DNA of 54,137 nt. Source: JAIRQK01 sp047974135. Its GTDB lineage: Bacteria; Campylobacterota; Campylobacteria; Campylobacterales; Campylobacteraceae. Positions 7,607 through 16,898 of the stretch are shown one piece after another. The stretch lies in contig JBKECC010000098.1 in NCBI GenBank assembly GCA_047974135.1, positions 1 through 54,137 of the forward strand, in the 5' to 3' direction. The notes under the pieces were generated by a model, which did no database searches, was not told the origin of the DNA, and saw nothing but the letters and a program-made list of their open reading frames with translations. The translations under genes were made by a program, and so were the position numbers. Position 1 is the first letter of the stretch; every line of letters starts with the position of its first letter.

Positions 7607-8670
7607 TGACAAAGTTATATCAAAGATATACAGTTAGTCTGTATTTAAAAAATTTTTTTGTTATATTTTTTGCTCTTGCCTTTTTTTATGTTGGTATTGA
7701 CTATATAACAAATTTAAAAGATTTGCCAAACTCTGCAAATATACACATTTTATATCTTATCTTTAACCTTATGTCTTCTGTAAATTATGTATTGTCACTC
7801 TCAATAGTTTTTGCGATGATTTTGACAAAATTTTCCATGATAAGGTCAAACGAATTAGTTAGTTTATACTCTATTGGTGTGAGCAAAAACGCACTTATTG
7901 TGCCGATTTTTTTAACTTCACTGTTTATAACCTGCCTCTATTTTGCACTAAATATGACATCATTTGCAAACTCACAAGAGTATAGAAGCAACATTTTAGA
8001 CAATGGACAAGTTGGTTCGATTTCATCTGATCTTTTTTTAAAATATAATAATCAATATATATATTTTAAAACACTTGACCCATTAAGGCAAGAAGCTTTA
8101 CATGTAAAGATTTTTAATGTACAAAATAATGAATTACAAGAGACTATAACAGCGCAAAAAGCAACATTTAAAAACAATATTTGGGTTCTTGAAAATGTTC
8201 AAAAAACATATAAGCCAGTGATTGAAGGCAACTTAAACGCTTCTTTAAATATAGAGTCTTTGGATAGATTAGAGGCATTAAAAGATTTTCGTCCAAAAAT
8301 CATGGAAAATGTTCATGAGGGAAAATCATCGCTTTCTATCTTAGACGCCATAGAGGCCATCTCATTTTTTAAAGAGCAAGGTATCAATACAACTTCCATT
8401 AAAGCAAATCTATATCTGCTTGTTTTCTTCCCACTTTATGCGCCTTTAATGGTGCTCATCTTGTACTATTTTCTACCAATGTCTGGAAGATTTTTTAACC
8501 TAGCGCTTACAAGTTTTACATTTGTTTTTATAACTCTTGTTGGCTGGGGAGTTTTATTTGTTATGGGAAGATTTTCTGCAAATTCTGTTTTTATACCAGA
8601 GGTTGGCGTGATAGTTCCTATCTTTATTCTTGGTATTTACGCAATTTATCTGTACAATAAAAATAGATAA
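7606..8670 (+). CDS. lptG: LptF/LptG family permease (LPS export ABC transporter subunit)
   Basis: The protein has one or two N-terminal membrane spans (from YLKNFFVIFFALAFFYVGI), a periplasmic beta-jellyroll middle (about residues 130-240) and C-terminal spans (LYLLVFFPLYAPLMVLILYY onwards). This is the YjgP/YjgQ layout of Lpt permeases, which lift LPS from the inner membrane towards the LptA bridge. I choose ATG 7606 overlapping the pth stop; a TTG at 7594 in frame has AAGGG three bases upstream. F versus G is uncertain; G is chosen because C. jejuni has this family member next to pth. It converges on the transporter gene with a 3 bp gap. Confidence 0.85.
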   Translation: MTKLYQRYTVSLYLKNFFVIFFALAFFYVGIDYITNLKDLPNSANIHILYLIFNLMSSVNYVLSLSIVFAMILTKFSMIRSNELVSLYSIGVSKNALIVPIFLTSLFITCLYFALNMTSFANSQEYRSNILDNGQVGSISSDLFLKYNNQYIYFKTLDPLRQEALHVKIFNVQNNELQETITAQKATFKNNIWVLENVQKTYKPVIEGNLNASLNIESLDRLEALKDFRPKIMENVHEGKSSLSILDAIEAISFFKEQGINTTSIKANLYLLVFFPLYAPLMVLILYYFLPMSGRFFNLALTSFTFVFITLVGWGVLFVMGRFSANSVFIPEVGVIVPIFILGIYAIYLYNKNR

Positions 8671-8673
8671 AAA

Positions 8674-10107
8674 CTAAAATAGTCCTAGCCAACTCCAATA
8701 TGTATAAACCATAATAGTACTAAACACAGCTCCAAAGAGACTCATTATAGCTCCAACCTTGATTAACTCTTTTGCTGTAATCTCTTCCGTTGCTAAACCT
8801 ATGATATTTGGAAGGTTTGAGACTGGAAGTAAGTATTGGTGAAGCATGTTCATACCAACTAGAACAACAAAAGCCGTTACTTGCATTCCTGCATTAGCTG
8901 GAAGTGCTGCAACTGCTACGGCATGAGCTATAACCACAGGAGTTAGAGCAGTCGTTTTTGGTCCAGCACCAGTAAATAACACTTGAAGTGCAAGCATCAA
9001 CCAGATAAATATAACGATTTGAAGTTTTACATCAAGTTCTAAAAGTGGATGAAAAAACGTGCTTGCAAGCCAAGCAGCAGCACCAGTTTTTACAAGCATA
9101 GCGCCCATTGATAATCCTGCGCCATAAACTATAAAAACATTCCAAGGCACTTTTTTTTCAGCCTCTTTCCAATTCATAACTTGACATGGAACAGGAGCGA
9201 TCATAGCAGCAACCGCAAGCATTGCAACAAGAGTTGCATTAAGTCCATGAAGTTTATCGGTTGCCCAAAGTGCAAGTGTTACTAAAAAAACGATTAGGGC
9301 GTATATCTCTTTTGAACTCATCTTGCCCATCTCTTTTAACTGCTTTAACATTGCCTCTTTACCAGCTGAAATATCTTCAACCTCAGGTGGAAACATTTTA
9401 ATTAATATATAAGTGGCCATTAACCCCATTATAAGTGCTGGAGGCATTCCTATCTTAAACCATTCAGCCCAAGTGACAATATTTTTTCCATCAGTTGCTT
9501 TTTCTAGTAAGCTCGCGGTTATTGGATTTGCAGCATGTGAAGTCATGATGCCCATACAGTACATAGTTCCAGCGATGGTGACTATAAAAACTAAACCTTT
9601 AACAAGAGAGCTCTGTCCTTTTTGAGCACCAAAGGCTAAACCCATGGATGTGATTATAGGTAAAACAAGAAGCGTTTTTGCAGCAAGTGAAGGTATAAAA
9701 AATGTCATTATAAGTGTAACGATAGATATAGCCCAATATAGATTTTTTGCTGATTTTCCAATCTTGCTAACAATCATCAAAGCAAGCCTTTTTGAAAGCC
9801 CACTTCCTCCCATACATGCAGCCATAACCATACCAAGAACAACGATCCAAACTCCTGTTGAAGCGTAACCAGAAAGTGCTTCACCTATCTTTCCTGCTCC
9901 AAAAAGAACTAAAAATGCGACAATCAAAAATCCACTTTGTGCATCATCAAGCGATTGGGATATCCAAACGATGATAGCAAATATGCCAACCCCAAGTGCT
10001 ACTTTTCCTTGGTGGGTTAACCCTTTCATTTCTGGAGTTAAAAATATCATAGAAAGCATGGCAATTAGCGCTATAATCACAAAGATAATCTTCTTTTTGT
10101 CAAACAT
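8674..10107 (-). CDS. DASS/SLC13-family anion:sodium symporter
   Basis: This is a very hydrophobic 477-aa protein with about 12 membrane spans. It carries two related substrate/sodium motifs, MTSHAANPITASLL and a late VSNLPNIIGLA, typical of the divalent anion:Na+ symporter family (di- and tricarboxylates, sulfate). The substrate cannot be read from the sequence. The start at 10107 is preferred over 10131 because GGAGGGC lies seven bases upstream. It is oriented against its neighbours and sits between lptG and lysA, which are adjacent in C. jejuni, so it looks like an insertion or lineage-specific retention. Confidence 0.85.
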   Translation of the reverse strand: MFDKKKIIFVIIALIAMLSMIFLTPEMKGLTHQGKVALGVGIFAIIVWISQSLDDAQSGFLIVAFLVLFGAGKIGEALSGYASTGVWIVVLGMVMAACMGGSGLSKRLALMIVSKIGKSAKNLYWAISIVTLIMTFFIPSLAAKTLLVLPIITSMGLAFGAQKGQSSLVKGLVFIVTIAGTMYCMGIMTSHAANPITASLLEKATDGKNIVTWAEWFKIGMPPALIMGLMATYILIKMFPPEVEDISAGKEAMLKQLKEMGKMSSKEIYALIVFLVTLALWATDKLHGLNATLVAMLAVAAMIAPVPCQVMNWKEAEKKVPWNVFIVYGAGLSMGAMLVKTGAAAWLASTFFHPLLELDVKLQIVIFIWLMLALQVLFTGAGPKTTALTPVVIAHAVAVAALPANAGMQVTAFVVLVGMNMLHQYLLPVSNLPNIIGLATEEITAKELIKVGAIMSLFGAVFSTIMVYTYWSWLGLF

Positions 10108-10269
10108 ATATTTTGCCCTCCAAATCAACAAGCAATATCAAAATAAGTATTTAAACTAAATGCATTATACTAATAGTTTAAAAAAGAGATATTATAATAA
10201 AAGTTTTTTATAAATCTTTATATGCATTTTTGATAATATGTTACTTTTTATAACACACGGGATATTTTT

Positions 10270-11469
10270 ATGAATTTTAAAGCATTAGCAAAAAAATACG
10301 AAACACCACTTTATGTGTATGATTTTGATCATATAACCAGCCAATTTAACGCTCTAAAAGAAGCTTTTAAAGCTAGAAAATCACTGATTTGCTATGCAGT
10401 TAAAGCAAACTCAAACCTATCTGTTTTGAAACATTTGAAAGAGCTTGGAGCTGGATGTGATTGCGTATCAATTGGAGAGGTTAAAAGAGCACTTCTTGTA
10501 GGCATACCAAAGTATAAAATCATATTTAGTGGAGTTGGCAAAAAAGATAGTGAGATAGAAGAAGCATTAAAAGAGGATATTTTGATGCTAAATATTGAAA
10601 GTGAAGCCGAACTTTTAAGGATAGAGGAAATCGCAAAAAGTTTACATGTAAAGGCAAGAATTAGTATTCGAGTGAATCCAAATGTAAATCCAAAAACACA
10701 CCCTTATATCTCAACGGGACTCAAAGAAAACAAATTTGGAGTTGATATAGAGAGTGCAAAAAGATTGTATATTCATACAAAACATTCTGAATTTTTAGAG
10801 CCAATCGGCATTCACTGTCATATAGGAAGCCAAATAACAGACATTGCCCCATATAAAGAAGCAACCAAAATAACAGCAAATCTCTTAAAACATTTAAAAG
10901 CGCTTGATATTGATTTGAAATTTTTTGATGTTGGTGGCGGTATTGGTATATGTTACAGCGATGAAACTCCTATAAAACCTTACGATTTTGCTCAGGCAGT
11001 TTTAGAAAATCTAAACGCAACTGATGTTACTATAGTTTGTGAACCAGGACGTTATATAGTTGGAAATAGCGGATATTTACTAACATCTGTTTTGTATGAA
11101 AAAGAAAATGAGGGCAAAAGATTTGTTATAGTTGATGCAGCTATGAATGATTTGATTCGCCCGTCCTTATATGATGCTCACCATGAGATAGAAGCCATTG
11201 ATAAAAATAGTGAAAAAACAAGTGCCGATGTTGTTGGACCAATTTGTGAAAGTGGCGATTTTTTAGGAAAAGAAGTTATGTTGCCAAAGTTAGAGCATAA
11301 TGATTTGCTCGTAGTAAAAAGTGCAGGAGCTTATGGATTTAGCATGAGCAGCAATTACAACACAAGAGAAAGAGCAGCAGAAGTTGCCCTGCAAGATGGC
11401 AAAGATAGATTAATCAGAAAACGTGAGAGTTTTGAAGATATTATAAAATTAGAAAAAGAGTGTCTTTGA
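10270..11469 (+). CDS. lysA: Diaminopimelate decarboxylase
   Basis: LysA is a PLP enzyme converting meso-diaminopimelate to lysine. The PLP lysine is K45 in CYAVKANSN. GIHCHIGSQI, the GGGIGICY phosphate loop, CEPGRY and CESGDFLG are all in place across 399 aa. The ATG at 10270 follows ACACGGGATATT, a short purine-rich SD. A palindrome at 10641-10652 encodes LHVK. It heads an amino-acid block with pheA and hisC. Confidence 0.96.
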   Translation: MNFKALAKKYETPLYVYDFDHITSQFNALKEAFKARKSLICYAVKANSNLSVLKHLKELGAGCDCVSIGEVKRALLVGIPKYKIIFSGVGKKDSEIEEALKEDILMLNIESEAELLRIEEIAKSLHVKARISIRVNPNVNPKTHPYISTGLKENKFGVDIESAKRLYIHTKHSEFLEPIGIHCHIGSQITDIAPYKEATKITANLLKHLKALDIDLKFFDVGGGIGICYSDETPIKPYDFAQAVLENLNATDVTIVCEPGRYIVGNSGYLLTSVLYEKENEGKRFVIVDAAMNDLIRPSLYDAHHEIEAIDKNSEKTSADVVGPICESGDFLGKEVMLPKLEHNDLLVVKSAGAYGFSMSSNYNTRERAAEVALQDGKDRLIRKRESFEDIIKLEKECL

Positions 11470-11473
11470 TGCT

Positions 11474-11485
11474 TTTACATGTAAG
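11474..11485. repeat. TTTACATGTAAG palindrome copy merged with the pheA ribosome binding site
   Basis: The intergenic copy ends in TAAGGA, so its right arm supplies the AAGGA (11483-11487) seven bases before the preferred GTG start of pheA. Confidence 0.75.
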
Positions 11486-11494
11486 GATTTTTTG

Positions 11495-12565
11495 GTGAAA
11501 AATATAGAAGATTATAGAGGTGAAATTGATAAAATCGATAATGAAGTTTTAAAGCTTTTAAATGAGAGAATGAATCACGTAAAAGCGATTGGCGAACTTA
11601 AACACACAAGTGGAACTTCTATATATCGACCTGAACGTGAAAAAGATATATTAAATAGATTAAAAAAACTAAATGGCGGTATTCTAAAAACAAGCGCCAT
11701 TGATGCTATATATTTGGAAATTTTTGCAGTAAGTAGAAATCTTGAAATGCCTGAGAAAATAGCATTTTTAGGGCCAGAGGGAAGTTATACTCATCAAGCA
11801 GCACAAAGTAGATTTGGTGCCATGGGAAGTTATTTGGCTCTAAACTCTATCGAGTCAGTTTTCCAAGTTTTAAAAAACAAAGAGGCAAAGTACGGCGTTG
11901 TTCCAATTGAAAACAATACTGAAGGTGCTGTTGGAATCACGCTTGACTCACTAAGAAGTGCTGATGAGACAAAGATAGTCGCTGAAGTTTATATGGACAT
12001 TCACCACTCATTTGCTTCAATTAGTGAAAACTTAAAAGAGATAAAAGTCATATACTCTCATCCGCAAGGCTACAACCAATGTAGGCAGTTTTTAGAGTCT
12101 CACATGCTTATAGATATAGAGTTTATCCCAACAAAATCAACAGCTGAAGCGGCAAAAATGGCAAGTTTTGATAAAAATTCGGCTGCAATTTGCTCACATA
12201 TCGCTGCAAAGATTTATAACTTGCCTATCATGTTTGAAAAGATAGAAGATAACTCGGCAAATAGAACAAGATTTTTAATCTTAAGTGACTTTAAAAATCA
12301 AGTTGGAGTAAAAAACAAAACATCAATCTTGGCAAAAACTCACGATAAGCCAGGCGGGCTTTTAGAGCTTTTGCAAAAATTTCACAATGCAAAGATAAAC
12401 TTAACAAAGATTGAGTCGCGCCCAACCAAAACAAAAGATTTTAAAAAGGTTTTTTATCTTGATTTTGAGGGACATATAGATGAAGAGAATATACAAAAAT
12501 TTTTAAAAGATAACAAAAAAGAATATGATATCATTTGGCTTGGTAGCTATATATCAGAAGGGTAA
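11495..12565 (+). CDS. pheA: Bifunctional chorismate mutase/prephenate dehydratase
   Basis: An N-terminal AroQ chorismate mutase helix bundle (RGEIDKIDNEVLKLLNERM) is followed by the prephenate dehydratase domain (AFLGPEGSYTHQAA, and NRTRFLIL with its catalytic Thr). A C-terminal ACT domain (LAKTHDKPGGLLELL, ESRP) binds phenylalanine for feedback control. It makes phenylpyruvate from chorismate. I choose GTG 11495, seven bases after AAGGA; the in-frame TTG at 11492 is too close to it. The gene ends four bases before hisC. Confidence 0.95.
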   Translation: MKNIEDYRGEIDKIDNEVLKLLNERMNHVKAIGELKHTSGTSIYRPEREKDILNRLKKLNGGILKTSAIDAIYLEIFAVSRNLEMPEKIAFLGPEGSYTHQAAQSRFGAMGSYLALNSIESVFQVLKNKEAKYGVVPIENNTEGAVGITLDSLRSADETKIVAEVYMDIHHSFASISENLKEIKVIYSHPQGYNQCRQFLESHMLIDIEFIPTKSTAEAAKMASFDKNSAAICSHIAAKIYNLPIMFEKIEDNSANRTRFLILSDFKNQVGVKNKTSILAKTHDKPGGLLELLQKFHNAKINLTKIESRPTKTKDFKKVFYLDFEGHIDEENIQKFLKDNKKEYDIIWLGSYISEG

Positions 12566-12568
12566 AAA

Positions 12569-13669
12569 ATGAATTTCAATAAAAAATTAGAAGCTCTTAA
12601 AAATTATGAGGCTGGAAAGCCAATAGAGCTAGTAGTTCGTGAGTTTGGTATAAAACCAGAAGATGTTATAAAGCTTGCTAGCAATGAAAATCCTTACGGT
12701 TCAAGCCCAAAAGTTTTAGAGGCTGTAAAAAATGAGGCTGCAAAAATGGCTTTATATCCTGATGACAGCATGTTTGAACTCAAAGAGGTGCTTAGCAAAA
12801 AATATAATTTAACAAGTAAAAACATTATAATAGGCTCCGGAAGTGATCAAATCATAGAGTTTTGTCTGCATGCAAAAGCAGATGAAAAGTCAAAGATTTT
12901 AATGGCTGGCGTTACATTTGCTATGTATGAAATTTACTCAAAACATGTTGGTGCAAACGTTGTTAGAACAACAAGTAAAAAACATGACTTAAAAGAGATG
13001 CTTGATATTTATAAAAAAGAGAAAGATATCTCTATGGTATTTTTATGCTTGCCAAATAACCCTCTTGGAGAATGCCCAACCAAAGATGAGGTGTATTCTT
13101 TTATAAAAGAACTCTCAAGTGATACTTTAGTTGTGGTTGATGGGGCTTATCAAGAGTTTGCAAGTTTTAAAGATAAAAACAGACATATTGAGCCAAAAGA
13201 ACTCATAGAAAAATTTCCAAATGCTATATATCTTGGGACTTTCTCAAAAGCTTATGGACTTGGTGGCATGAGAGTTGGATATGGGTTAGCAAATGAAAAT
13301 ATTATAAATGCTCTCTCAAAGCTGCGTCCACCTTTTAACATCACAACTCTATCTCTAAAAGCAGCAATAGTTGCATTAAACGATGAAGATTTTGTTCAAA
13401 ACACACTAAAAAACAATTTTATAGAGATGGAAAGATATAAAAACTTAGCAAAAGAGGTAAATATTGAAATTATAGAGAGTTTTACAAATTTTATAACTTT
13501 TATCTTGCCAAAAGAGAAAAACTCATCTAAAATCTGTCAAGATTTAATGAAAAAAGGTATCATTATAAGAGATTTGGCATCATACAATATGAATGCTGTT
13601 AGAATTACAATCGGTACACAAATACAAAACGATAGGGTTTTACAAACTTTTAAAACTCTTTACATGTAA
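12569..13669 (+). CDS. hisC: Histidinol-phosphate aminotransferase
   Basis: HisC is a fold-type I PLP aminotransferase of histidine synthesis that often also acts on aromatic substrates, which fits its position after pheA. ASNENPYGSSPKV, DGAYQEF and the PLP lysine K227 in TFSKAYGLGGMRVGY are present; length is 366 aa. The last codons, LYM and stop, are written by a palindrome copy (TTTACATGTAAA, 13659-13670), whose TAA is the stop codon. In C. jejuni fliF follows hisC; here dxs begins 17 bp later. Confidence 0.95.
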   Translation: MNFNKKLEALKNYEAGKPIELVVREFGIKPEDVIKLASNENPYGSSPKVLEAVKNEAAKMALYPDDSMFELKEVLSKKYNLTSKNIIIGSGSDQIIEFCLHAKADEKSKILMAGVTFAMYEIYSKHVGANVVRTTSKKHDLKEMLDIYKKEKDISMVFLCLPNNPLGECPTKDEVYSFIKELSSDTLVVVDGAYQEFASFKDKNRHIEPKELIEKFPNAIYLGTFSKAYGLGGMRVGYGLANENIINALSKLRPPFNITTLSLKAAIVALNDEDFVQNTLKNNFIEMERYKNLAKEVNIEIIESFTNFITFILPKEKNSSKICQDLMKKGIIIRDLASYNMNAVRITIGTQIQNDRVLQTFKTLYM

Positions 13670-13686
13670 AGGTTTCTAAGAGCAAC

Positions 13687-15510
13687 ATGCAAAAAAAGAT
13701 AGATGTAAAAAACACAACATATGAAGAATTAGAAAATCTTTGTGGTGAGATTAGAGCAAAGATAATTGAAACAGTAAGCAAAAACGGTGGCCATTTGAGT
13801 AGCAATATGGGTGCAGTTGAGCTTATTGTTGCAATGCATTACGTTTTTGATGCAAAAAACGATCCATTTATATTTGACGTATCTCACCAATCATACACGC
13901 ACAAACTCTTAACAGACAGATGGGAAAAGTTTCACACGTTAAGACAGTTTGATGGGATTAGTGGTTATACAAAACCAAGTGAATCAGAGTTCGATTATTT
14001 TATATCTGGGCACAGTTCTACGTCTATTTCACTTGCTGTTGGCGCTGCAAAAGCCATAAATTTAAAAAAACAAAGAGACAGAATCCCAGTTGCTCTAATA
14101 GGTGATGGAGCCATGAGCGCTGGCATGGCTTATGAAGCATTAAATGAACTTGGAGATAAAAAATACCCAGTAGTTATCATTCTAAATGACAATGAGATGA
14201 GCATTTCAAAGCCTATAGGGGCTATCAGCAACTATCTCTCTCATATGATGGCAGGAGAGTTTTATCAAAAGTTTAAATTTCGTATAGAGAAATTTTTAGA
14301 CTACTTGCCAGAATCTGCAACATACATGGCAAAAAGATTTGAAGAAGGTTTCAAACTTATAACTCCTGGTATGCTTTTTGAAGAGTTAGGGTTAGAGTAT
14401 ATTGGGCCAGTTGATGGACACAATTTAAGAGATTTGATAGAGATACTAAAAACTGCAAAAAAACTAAAGAAACCAGTCATTGTTCATGCTCAAACTATCA
14501 AAGGCAAGGGTTATGTAAAAGCAGAAGGACAGTTAGAAAAATGGCATGGAGTTGGACCTTTTGATATAGAAAGTGGAGAAGCTACAGCTAATTCATCAAA
14601 AAAAAGTGCAACTTCTCTCTTTTCTGATGCACTGCTAGATTTGGCTAAAAAACATGAAAATGTTGTTGGAGTTACTGCTGCTATGCCAAGTGGAACCGGT
14701 ATGGAAAAGCTTATACGCGAATTTCCAAATAGATTTTGGGATGTAGCAATAGCTGAACAACACGCAGTAACATCTATGTGTGCGATGGCAAAAGAGGGGT
14801 TTAAACCTTATGTTGCTATATATTCTACATTTTTACAACGAGCTTATGATCAAGTTATACATGATGCATGTATTTTAAATCTTGATATTGTTTTTGCTAT
14901 AGATAGAGCCGGTATTGTAGGAGAAGATGGAGAAACACATCAAGGTGTTTTTGATATTTCATATTTGAGTGCTATACCAAACATTACTCTTTTTGCACCA
15001 AGAGATGAGATTGGCATGAAACATGCCATAGAGTACTCTTATATTCACAAAGGTGTTTGTGCCTTTAGATATCCAAGAGGAAATTTTTTACCATGTGAAA
15101 TAGAGTCAAAACCTTTTGAATATGGAATTGGTGAAGTTTTAAAAAGAGGCAAAAGTGACATTGCACTTATAGGATATGGGAATGGAGTAGGGCGAGCAAA
15201 TGCTGTTTTAAAGCTCTTGGATAAAGATGCCACCTTGGTTGATTTGAAATTTGTTAAACCTTTTGATGAAAATTTGTTAAAAAAGTTATCAAAAAGTCAT
15301 AAAAAATGGTATATTTTCAGTGACAGTATTCAAATAGGTGGTGTTGGAGATATGCTTTTATCTTGGCTAGGGAGCCAAAACATAAAAGATGTGAGCCTTA
15401 TGACATTCGAATATAGCGATACGTTTATAACTCACGGTAACACTTTTCAGGTAGAAAAAGAGTTGGGAATATTACCAGAACAGATAGCAAAAATTATCAA
15501 TATTAACTAA
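13687..15510 (+). CDS. dxs: 1-deoxy-D-xylulose-5-phosphate synthase
   Basis: Dxs condenses pyruvate and glyceraldehyde 3-phosphate in the first step of the MEP isoprenoid pathway. The thiamine diphosphate motif GDGAMSAGMAYEALN...LNDNEMSI, the SGHSSTSIS loop, IAEQHAVT and DRAGIVGEDGETHQG are all intact in 607 aa. There is no clear SD before ATG 13687. The gene sits where flagellar genes fliF-fliG-fliH precede dxs in flagellated relatives. Confidence 0.96.
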   Translation: MQKKIDVKNTTYEELENLCGEIRAKIIETVSKNGGHLSSNMGAVELIVAMHYVFDAKNDPFIFDVSHQSYTHKLLTDRWEKFHTLRQFDGISGYTKPSESEFDYFISGHSSTSISLAVGAAKAINLKKQRDRIPVALIGDGAMSAGMAYEALNELGDKKYPVVIILNDNEMSISKPIGAISNYLSHMMAGEFYQKFKFRIEKFLDYLPESATYMAKRFEEGFKLITPGMLFEELGLEYIGPVDGHNLRDLIEILKTAKKLKKPVIVHAQTIKGKGYVKAEGQLEKWHGVGPFDIESGEATANSSKKSATSLFSDALLDLAKKHENVVGVTAAMPSGTGMEKLIREFPNRFWDVAIAEQHAVTSMCAMAKEGFKPYVAIYSTFLQRAYDQVIHDACILNLDIVFAIDRAGIVGEDGETHQGVFDISYLSAIPNITLFAPRDEIGMKHAIEYSYIHKGVCAFRYPRGNFLPCEIESKPFEYGIGEVLKRGKSDIALIGYGNGVGRANAVLKLLDKDATLVDLKFVKPFDENLLKKLSKSHKKWYIFSDSIQIGGVGDMLLSWLGSQNIKDVSLMTFEYSDTFITHGNTFQVEKELGILPEQIAKIININ

Positions 15511-15590
15511 TAAAAAATATTGAATAGAAAATTTTACTATTTTTTAATGTTCATTGCTCTAGAATAATATAAAAATTATAGGATTGAAAA

Positions 15591-16001
15591 ATGGACTTTA
15601 TGAATTTATTAAAGGAGCATCAATTAAAAGCGACTCCTCAAAGATTATCTGTTTTAAAAGTTTTATATAAAAACGAACATCCAACGATCGATGAACTATA
15701 TGAAGAGATTAAGGAAGAAAACCCTTCTATTTCACTTGCAACTGTTTATAAAAACGTAAACACTCTAAAAGAGCATGGCGTTGTTATAGAGGTTAATATG
15801 CCAAATGGCAAAATGAGATATGATATATATACAAAGCCTCATATTCATGTTGTTTGCACAAAATGCAATCACGTAGAAGATTTAGAGTATTCAGCTGATT
15901 TATATGATTATCAAGTAAAGCTTGAAAAACAAAAAGGTTGGGAAGTAAATAGACTCGATGTGATAGCAACAATAAATGGTTGTTCGCATTGTAAAAAATA
16001 A
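15591..16001 (+). CDS. perR: Fur-family transcriptional regulator, PerR type
   Basis: The 136-aa protein has a winged helix (residues about 15-75, LKATPQRLSVLKVLY and SLATVYKNVNTL) and a metal-binding dimerisation domain. The HIH motif is at 84-86, with two zinc CxxC pairs at C89/C92 and C131/C134. The position after dxs matches PerR of C. jejuni, which represses peroxide-defence genes; the neighbouring peroxiredoxin supports this. By sequence alone Fur cannot be fully excluded. A strong terminator follows. Confidence 0.88.
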   Translation: MDFMNLLKEHQLKATPQRLSVLKVLYKNEHPTIDELYEEIKEENPSISLATVYKNVNTLKEHGVVIEVNMPNGKMRYDIYTKPHIHVVCTKCNHVEDLEYSADLYDYQVKLEKQKGWEVNRLDVIATINGCSHCKK

Positions 16002-16002
16002 G

Positions 16003-16014
16003 TTTACATGTAAA
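16003..16014. repeat. TTTACATGTAAA palindrome copy between perR and its terminator
   Basis: An exact 12-bp copy, just after the perR stop and immediately before the A-run of the terminator hairpin. Confidence 0.8.
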
Positions 16015-16057
16015 CAAAAAAAAGGGAGTGAGGATTTTTCCTCACTCCCTTTTTTTA
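16015..16057. terminator. Bidirectional rho-independent terminator between perR and the peroxiredoxin gene
   Basis: An 11-bp perfect stem, GGGAGTGAGGA (16024-16034) with TCCTCACTCCC (16039-16049), closes a four-base TTTT loop. It has an A-run on the left and a T-run on the right. It can therefore end transcripts from both convergent genes. This is the clearest terminator in the window. Confidence 0.93.
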
Positions 16058-16071
16058 TTAGTTAAATTAAA

Positions 16072-16668
16072 TTATAAATCTTTTGAGTGTTTTGCTAAAT
16101 AATCTGCAACGCCTTTGCTGCTAGCTTTCATTGCTTCATCACCTTTATTCCAACCAGCTGGACAAACTTCACCATGCTCATTTGTATATAGCATAGCATC
16201 AACAAGTCTTAATGTCTCATCAACATTTCTTCCAAGTGGAAAATCGTTAATAGTTGCATGTCTGATTGTTCCATCTTTGTCAATCAAAAATGTTCCACGA
16301 AGTGCAACGCTCTCGCTAAAAAGAACATCAAAATCTCTTGAAATTTGTTTTGTTATATCTGCTACGATTGGGAAACCTACATTTCCAATACCACCTTGAT
16401 TTACCGGAGTATTTTTCCAAGCAAGGTGAACAAATTCTGAGTCAGTTGAAATACCGATAAGGTTAACGCCTCTCTCATTAAAATCTTTTACACGGTTATT
16501 GAATGCAAGAATTTCTGATGGACAAACAAATGTAAAGTCTTTTGGCCAGAAAAACAAAATCGCTCCATTTTTGCCAAAGTTTTTATAAAGATTGAAATCT
16601 TCAACTATTTGATTGTCTGCTAAAACTGCTTGTGCAGTAAAATTTGGTGCTTTGTTAGTAACTAACAT
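16072..16668 (-). CDS. ahpC: 2-Cys peroxiredoxin (AhpC/TSA family)
   Basis: This thiol peroxidase reduces hydrogen peroxide and organic peroxides. The peroxidatic cysteine is C49 in KDFTFVCPSEI and the resolving cysteine is C169 in GEVCPAGW; length is 198 aa. AGGAGA precedes the ATG. It diverges from the ferredoxin gene over a 230-bp region with a Fur/PerR-type operator, as ahpC and fdxA do in C. jejuni, so iron- and peroxide-responsive control is likely. Confidence 0.95.
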   Translation of the reverse strand: MLVTNKAPNFTAQAVLADNQIVEDFNLYKNFGKNGAILFFWPKDFTFVCPSEILAFNNRVKDFNERGVNLIGISTDSEFVHLAWKNTPVNQGGIGNVGFPIVADITKQISRDFDVLFSESVALRGTFLIDKDGTIRHATINDFPLGRNVDETLRLVDAMLYTNEHGEVCPAGWNKGDEAMKASSKGVADYLAKHSKDL

Positions 16669-16800
16669 ATCTACATCTCCTAAATAAAATTTATCAACTC
16701 GTAAATTGTATCGACTATTTTATAAGTATTTCTTTAATTTATATATCTATTTTTTTGATTTATTTTACTTAAATAAAGTTACAGAAAATTAACAGATATA

Positions 16801-16815
16801 TGATAATAATTATCA
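16801..16815. promoter_or_regulatory. Perfect 7-1-7 Fur/PerR-type box
   Basis: TGATAATAATTATCA is a 7-1-7 inverted repeat identical to the classical Fur-box core (TGATAAT-N-ATTATCA). It lies in the divergent region, 84 bp before the fdxA start and 133 bp from the ahpC start. With perR, ahpC and fdxA alongside, a Fur or PerR binding site is the natural reading. The regulator has not been shown. Confidence 0.75.
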
Positions 16816-16898
16816 TTAAAAATAAATTATTTTTTAATATCAGTTTAAATAACTCTTTGTTATAGTCACGTCACTTTTATATTTTATAAGGAGATAAA

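Noticed and set aside
8674..10159. Several + strand open frames of 60-74 codons opposite the anion transporter
   Set aside because: They are antisense shadows of one strongly supported membrane protein and have no ribosome site or known motif.
16740..16830. A riboswitch or large RNA leader upstream of fdxA
   Set aside because: The region is simply AT-rich around the Fur-type box; no conserved leader fold is recognisable.
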